Shown here piece by piece: positions 20,101 through 25,582 of a DNA stretch of 25,582 nt (position 1 is its first letter; the number at the start of each line of letters is the position of its first letter). The DNA lies in NCBI GenBank assembly GCA_003640385.1, contig RCAB01000698.1, forward strand, positions 1 to 25,582. The letters run 5' to 3'. This stretch comes from Setaria digitata. Taxonomy: Eukaryota; Nematoda; Chromadorea; Rhabditida; Setariidae. The position numbers were made by a program, and so were the translations under genes. The notes below the pieces were generated by a model. That model searched no databases. It was not told where the DNA came from and was given only the letters and a program-made list of their open reading frames with translations.

Positions 20101-23100
20101 CCACTGCTTTGTTAATGGAGCAGGTGCGTTTCCTGTTTTCGGGAAATCGACAGCCTTTGAATGCTTCTTTGCTATATTAGTACAAACCTGTAACAAAAAA
20201 CAGTATATATATACATATATTTTTTAAATCATAAGTTGTAAAATCATACTACGAACTACCATTTCATCTTCCGACACGTAAAGCAGTTTTCCTTCTACAC
20301 ATTCATCTCAGAAAACTAGTACTTAAAGACTAATAACCGAAAAAGCGCTTAGTAGCCAACCCAAAACACGGTCATTATAATGTTCTTCGGAATATGAACA
20401 ACGTAGCATTAAAAACCATTTCATCTCATGAATGTAAATGATCTAACCTTTCTTCGGTTCATTCATATTGATAAGAAACGAATCTCATTTACCTCACTTG
20501 TGATACCATAAAGATCGGCATTAACCAAGAAAGCATTTGAAATAGAACCAATTGAGTCTTGTTTGATATAATTAACAAAGAATTTCCTCATTTCTAGATC
20601 CTTAAATAAACTTAGTAAGTTATGAAATATCACACTTCATAAACAAAATATGCTCAATTATCATTAGCTTCTTGTGTTAATTCTGAAAATTGCTAATAAA
20701 AACTATTGGCTGCAGAACTAAATATCAATCAGCGTTATACAAACCACTTGTTCTTCTTCAACGACTTTGTTGTCCGATGTGCTTTTTGTAAAATCTAACG
20801 GTGGTTCATTATGGTCAAACATCAATTTTGGATCCCATATCACCGAATACTCGTCACCGTCTAAATCTGATCCTGAATTACAAGAGTTATTATGAAATTA
20901 GAATTATACTATAAATGTTAAGCAATTTTGTGAAATCATTAAACTAAAACAAACCAGCCATCTCGTCCGGATGTGGTCGTGGTCCATGTTGTGGAAAAAC
21001 TACAACATCTACTAAGTGATGCAATTCAGGTATATCGACTGCTTCAAACACTCGTACATCTCCGGCAACAATACAAGGATTTTTCGTTAGCATTACTTTT
21101 CCTAAGAAATAATGCAGCGAGTAATTAAAAATAAAATGCAAATCATTCGAACAATAACAAAATCTCTTGGCAAATCATAGAAGGAATTGTTGCGCCCACC
21201 AGTTAAAATAACTTTTGCCGCAGATTTGGAGGGAGTTTTAAGCCATATATTCTTCGTATATTGGACAAAAACTTGGCCCCACTGCAATTGGCCCGTTTCA
21301 TCCATTACACCAAACATCGACCGGCCAAGATGTGGTGGTATTTGAATTTGGACTTTAGCGATCAATTTTTCTGCAATAGCAACAGACCCTAAAATAGTCA
21401 TCCAAATAAATGAAATATTCTAAAAGTCTGTGATTTAATGAACATACTTAAGGTGCATCTGATGTTTGCCCTTAGCAAACTCCGAAAAAATGGCTCTTGC
21501 GTTAAAGCAAAGCCACGTACAAGTGACAGACGTGAAGCGTTGACACGCCATGGCAACTCGTTCAATCTTTCACGGCATCTGAAAAAAAATGCGAACTTTC
21601 AAAACAAATTTATTTCCAAAAAGTAACTTAATCTTGGTTTCATATTAACTAACATTCAAGTTGGATTTTGATGTATTTAAGCTTTTACTAGGAACTGATG
21701 GCAGAAATAAAATTATTGCAGCTTTTCACGAATGTGAAGAGCACTCACTATTTTTAACTTAAAAACTCATTACAAAACGAAATTGGAAACGAACTTTTCT
21801 TCACTCATTAACATATCAGCTAACTGTGCCATTTGTACATCTAACAAGTCATGTATACGCTTCTTTACCCGTTTATGCACTGAAAAACCTTGCATTCCAC
21901 TCACCTGCAAAATATTTTCAATATTTTTATTGAAGTAATGTTGATATTGTTGATAAATATTGGTGAAGTCAATGTAATATGCAAAAAAATCGAATTCTTT
22001 AGATCTTCATAAATTGATATTTAAAATCAGTCCAATCTGCTTAAAGAAAAATGCTTTACTCTATCAAAAAATAATATGCTATCTTTTGGCAACTTCCAAC
22101 CCAGTTTATGCAATTCACTTAAATCAATAAAAGTGATTGCATCTGTACTTTTATTACAATTAATTATAATTTTATTCTAAATCATACAACTGCGTAATTT
22201 CCGTGCATCTTTAACAACTTACTTATGCAGTCTAACACGATAATATACATGTAGCACAACGTTCTTGAACACAGGCTCAAAAATAACTGATTTACTTAAA
22301 TATTCAAATTGCAACTAATTTTTTTCAATGGAAGTTCCTGAATGATTCTCTATTTAGTACCACAAAATTATTCGGTTTTATCGGAATTTTTTATTTATTT
22401 TTATAGGAACAATTTGCCAATAATAAGATTTTTTTCTTCCTTAATGACTGATAATCATAATTTTTGTTCTTTACCTACCTGATCCAAAATGGATATCATT
22501 GGGCGATTGAAGCAGACCGGAGTCGGTGTAGAATATTTGACAATTTCAATATATTCGTCACGTGGTGCTTTGAACTTATCCTGCTTTTTTTTAATCACTT
22601 TTTTTTTGCTCAGATAATATAATAGACCAGAATAAATTTAATTTCTTAGAAATAGAATTAAGTTAGAGTTCTTAAGTCAAAAGTGAAAACTATTTTAAAA
22701 AAATGATATTAAATGGTAAATGAAAATCATACAACTGATTACCTGGGAGGGACGGAATACAACAGCTAAATCGTTCTGCTTATTTGTGATTTTATTCTTA
22801 TCAACTACATTGTTAACTGCCGCCCATTGTTTTCGCTGATCCAAACTAGGATCTACTGACAAGACACCTTTAATGCCACGATGGCGAATCTGAAATCAGA
22901 AACGAGGTATTGCTGAATATATTCTTAGTTATTGAGTCACTATTTCAAATTCAGAAAAATTAGATGAAGCCGAAAATAAATAAACAATATGCCACTAGAA
23001 AAATCAAGTATAATAAAATAATGATTAAAAAAAAGAAAGTAGAACTTGATAACAGCTAGGAACAGATGCACCCAATCCTACGTCTAAAGCGATTTTCTGA

Positions 23101-25334
23101 GCAAATTCCTTTGATACTTTACCGACACCATCCGAAAATACATAAAAAGTTTGATTTGCATCTCGTCCGCCAATAATATCATAAGTTTTATTATACTTAT
23201 GACGTTTTAGTGTGACAGCACATCGCTAAAAAATTAATGAAATCTTCGATCAATAAAGCAGATTTGAGCATAATTATTTTAATTGTAAGACTGATATGTT
23301 AAACACTTCAATGATTTGCAATGAAGTAAATGGCAACTCTCTTTTTTTTCTTATAGTTAACATTACTTGCATAATTCAATCTCTTAGCTCTTAGACTCTT
23401 AGACCTTAAACCATCTTGGTTAAGACACTCTCAAATTTATTTTCTTCAATTTCCCAACTAGCCTTACTCCCAAAAAATCCCTCAAACTTGACAACAATAA
23501 ATGATACCTTTGCTTGCGTAAAGCATTGCCCCATCCGTGACATCATTTTTGGTATATTACAACGATCAAACTTCCCAAGTTGTTCACGAATTTTATGCGC
23601 TTGCCCACCCTTTCCATCATCATAAAAGTAGCAACCATTGTCTCGCATTTGTGAGTTTGATGATCCGAGATATACGAAGTGTCGGTCTGTGATAAAAAGT
23701 AAAAATATAATACTACCATTTTTTTTTCGTAATTCTAGCAAGTGACTAAAATTGGTTCCAACAAAAACGCCTTTCAAACCACTTCTCTCATAGTAATACG
23801 TTCTACATATTTTCATATTTGAGAAGAATATGATGAAAAGAGATAAAAGTAAAATCGCATTGCTCTTGACAATACAAATTTACTATGTTAGGTTAAATGA
23901 AGAAAAGAAAAACTTAATGCTGAAAAGTTGATTTTTTCCTTTTTTTCTTGAGTGATATGATATATAAAACTTAAACGAAACAATAAAATGCCTAAGCACT
24001 TAAAAAAAAAAGTATTCACTTTATCAAACAAAGCATAATCAAAAATAATTTTAAAATTTTAAGCATGGGATCAATGTAACAGTACGAGTTTTATGCACAT
24101 TGGTTTCAAATTTTTATGTTACTTTTGGAAAAAGCCATTTTTATTTCATAGGAAATTTTATTTTAAAATATGAAAAAGCAAATCAAAAAAAAAGATTTTA
24201 AGCTAAATTATTCAAAAAAAAAAAAAAAAAACGGTTTAAAGAAAAGAAAATGTACTGCAACTTCCTGTCATTGTTATCCTTATCATATGAGACAAAAAAG
24301 AAGAAGAAAAAAAAAACCTCCAATATAAATTCCTCGAGAAAGAGTATTAAAAGTTGTTGATTGTATCAGAAAAAGACCAACGGCGTTCAATCTTAATGGT
24401 GTGCCATCGTCATCCCGAAATTGTATTCGTAATGCACCGTTTCCATCCTTGTCAAATGTTCGAAGCACACGATTTCCCATTAACAATTCCGGTACAACAA
24501 GCATTATACGAGTTGGCGTTATTACTACCTGAGATTTCATTTTATTTCCTTTACTTTTATTATCAGTAAATTAATATTTTATTACCAGTAAATTAACAGT
24601 ATGAAATTATTTTTTTTTTTTCTTTTAAAGTTAATATCATAATGCAATCATTTGAATATTATGCAATTTTTTAAATTGAAACTTTTTAGTAAATGAATAA
24701 ATTCATATTGTAATAAAATATGGTCGTTTTTTTTTTTCGTTTTTTCTCTCCTTTATTCCATGAAGTCTTTTAAAGTAAACCTTCCGCACACGCTGGTAGC
24801 CTTCTCGTTGATTTTCTTGATAAATTTCTTCTAAAATTTCTTTTTGTCCCAGTAGACTATTTCGAATCTTTTCAAATGATTTAAATAAACATGGCACTTG
24901 TTTTGTTTCATCAATCATATTTATCAATCGTTCCAATGCTTCTAATGTCAACTGAAAAATGTAAAAATGACTACACAAATAAAAACTAAACAAAATTATC
25001 TCCTCTGTTTTTAAATATTCAATACAAATTATTTCATTTATTTAATCAGTGAAAATGCCAGTTTTCTAAATATTCATAAATAATTTCCTTTATGTAAAGA
25101 TTCTGTTCATAAAGTCCAACAACTTTCACAACGAACTGATTTCAGAGAGAATTCGAAATGTTAACTTTAGCTTATCCTGAAATTTCCCAAGCTTACAAGC
25201 CACACCATAAATCCTGTAACTTTTAGAGAATTTTAAAACCAAAAATCTTTTAAGCAATTTTTGCATACCTCTCTGTTATCTCTAAATCTCTGCAAAACCA
25301 TATCGATAAAAGCATCACGTGTTTTGCTATTTAT
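16295..25334 (-). CDS. RNA-dependent RNA polymerase, EGO-1/RRF type; partial, 5' end beyond window
   Basis: A cellular RNA-dependent RNA polymerase. In nematodes this family copies target transcripts into secondary siRNAs (22G-type RNAs), or 26G-type in the RRF-3 branch, and acts in nuclear-periphery or cytoplasmic granules. Twenty-four exons encode 1190 residues plus a TGA stop. Known nematode members run about 1600-1800 residues, so some 400-600 N-terminal residues are missing. Numbered from the first visible residue: VVITPTR at 80-86; a GNRVLR segment at 97-102; [10 protein letters not shown] at 156-165; FSDGVGKVS at 239-247; [13 protein letters not shown] at 271-283; FRPSQ at 314-318; [17 protein letters not shown] at 449-465; TKNPC at 501-505; [11 protein letters not shown] at 535-545; catalytic DLDGD at 547-551. 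I see no internal frameshift or stop. Family call is firm; EGO-1, RRF-1 or RRF-3 identity is not resolved, so no symbol is given. Confidence 0.93.
17164..17189. repeat. A26 homopolymer in a polymerase intron
   Basis: Twenty-six uninterrupted A bases (poly-T in the sense of the gene) lie within the 173-bp intron between exons 21 and 22. It is the longest single-base run I found and exemplifies the tracts that fill introns and intergenic DNA here. Confidence 0.9.
19363..19433. repeat. parent copy of a duplicated exon-intron junction
   Basis: This 71-base segment spans the 5' end of polymerase exon 16 (up to 19390), its CAG acceptor and about 40 bases of upstream intron. A related copy stands at 19860-19936 in the same orientation, about 500 bases away. 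Shared stretches include AATTTTCCATTAGTGACTG and AAGTG...ATATTCTGC on the + strand. Confidence 0.7.
19860..19936 (-). pseudogene. decayed partial copy of polymerase exon 16 inside intron 14
   Basis: The segment resembles 19363-19433 over its whole length, with a few indels and substitutions. Read on the minus strand, it keeps a CAG acceptor followed by TCACTAATGGAAAAT, which gives Ser-Leu-Met-Glu-Asn as in real exon 16. The next codon is TAA, where the functional exon has TAT. The rest of exon 16 is absent and no donor is evident. If ever spliced in, it would end the protein early. It is a remnant of a small internal duplication; direction of copying is inferred from the intact frame of the other copy. 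Confidence 0.65.
20745..21388 (-). other. catalytic core exons of the polymerase (exons 10-12)
   Basis: These three exons carry the best-conserved part of the protein. Exon 10 encodes the [15 protein letters not shown] segment and GQVFVQY; exon 11 encodes TKNPC, GDVR and [12 protein letters not shown]; exon 12 opens with [14 protein letters not shown]. In cellular RNA polymerases of the double-psi beta-barrel class, the three aspartates of DxDGD bind the catalytic metal. All three are present (fragment residues 547, 549 and 551), so the enzyme is predicted to be active. The Gly of GSDLDGD is split across the exon 11/12 junction. Confidence 0.92.
23381..23403. repeat. CTCTTAG(A) short tandem repeat
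   Basis: Three adjacent units, CTCTTAG, CTCTTAGA and CTCTTAGA, lie in the polymerase intron between exons 4 and 5. The unit is too short and the array too small to suggest a function. Confidence 0.7.
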
Positions 25335-25582
25335 CTGAAAATATAAATTATAAATAAAAATTAAAATGTTCAACAGGGTCACAAAAATCTGAGTGGAAAA
25401 TTTCGTGGAAATAAAAACAATTTGACGGTTTGTAAACAATATCTGCCCTCATTAATAACTATTTCACAACACTTTAAGTTATTTTACAACATTATAAAAG
25501 ATGATAATTGAAGGATTTTGATTATCCGAATATAACCCAATATATTTCCTAAGTAAAACTAATTATACAATTAGAACTTTTT
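25335..25582 (-). other. intronic DNA at the right edge, upstream of the first visible polymerase exon
   Basis: The first visible exon begins after an AATTTATATTTTCAG acceptor, so the 248 bases to the window edge are at least partly intron. I see no exon in them with matching phase and splice sites. The polymerase start codon and N-terminal exons must lie beyond the edge. Confidence 0.6.

Larger units (their letters stand above)
16295..25334 (-). other. exon map of the polymerase gene
   Basis: Visible exons in transcript order: 25334-25269, 24951-24781, 24528-24318, 23686-23508, 23225-23046, 22889-22743, 22580-22479, 21904-21795, 21578-21448, 21388-21200, 21101-20955, 20872-20745, 20600-20493, 20187-19982, 19715-19562, 19390-19233, 19001-18841, 18333-18185, 18066-17952, 17735-17575, 17487-17293, 17119-17015, 16871-16730, 16452-16295. 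All use GT donors and AG acceptors, and phases agree across every junction. The least certain junction is exon 16 to 17: a GTAATT donor after 19233 with a TAG acceptor before 19001 is preferred, but a GTTTCG donor after 19253 with an AAG acceptor before 19006 also keeps frame. The exon 15 donor (GTTACG after 19562) is weak but gives the expected helix. Introns of more than 300 bp, such as 24952-25268 and 23687-24317, show only poly-A/T tracts. Confidence 0.8.

Overview
This is AT-rich eukaryotic DNA, most likely from a nematode and probably a clade III (spirurid/filarial-type) worm. Both real genes are cut into many exons of 66-211 bp by introns ending in TTTCAG/TTTTAG-like acceptors. The non-coding DNA is full of poly-A and poly-T tracts of 10-26 bases. 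One of the genes encodes an RNA-dependent RNA polymerase of the nematode EGO-1/RRF type. The clade assignment is inferred from gene family and base composition; I could not search a database.

Layout. Positions 1-7040 hold no gene I can support. They contain a 40-bp tandem repeat at the left edge, two potential stem-forming repeats, a (CT)15 microsatellite, an N-flanked 65-bp duplication, and, next to the first gene, a TATA-like box and a pyrimidine-rich AG acceptor. Positions 7041-12567 (+) hold a complete 11-exon gene for a 509-residue SLC22-type (organic cation/anion transporter) major facilitator protein. Positions 12568-16294 separate the two convergent genes and carry a second N-flanked duplication (~107 bp), a CACGTAACACGT repeat cluster and a G11A10 tract. 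Positions 16295-25334 (-) hold 24 exons, 1190 codons plus stop, forming the C-terminal portion of a cellular RNA-dependent RNA polymerase with an intact DLDGD catalytic motif. Its 5' exons lie beyond the right edge.

The two genes converge tail to tail and show no sign of working together. The transporter is a plasma-membrane solute carrier. The polymerase belongs to small-RNA (secondary siRNA) silencing. I see no CRISPR, operon, phage, insertion sequence or transposase. I did not find a new biological system. The observations most worth checking are a decayed copy of a polymerase exon inside another intron, and a splice-compatible open reading frame just past the polymerase stop codon.

Exon boundaries were assembled by hand from splice-site consensus, reading phase and remembered family motifs. 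Each model keeps one open frame throughout (1530 and 3573 nt, both divisible by three).
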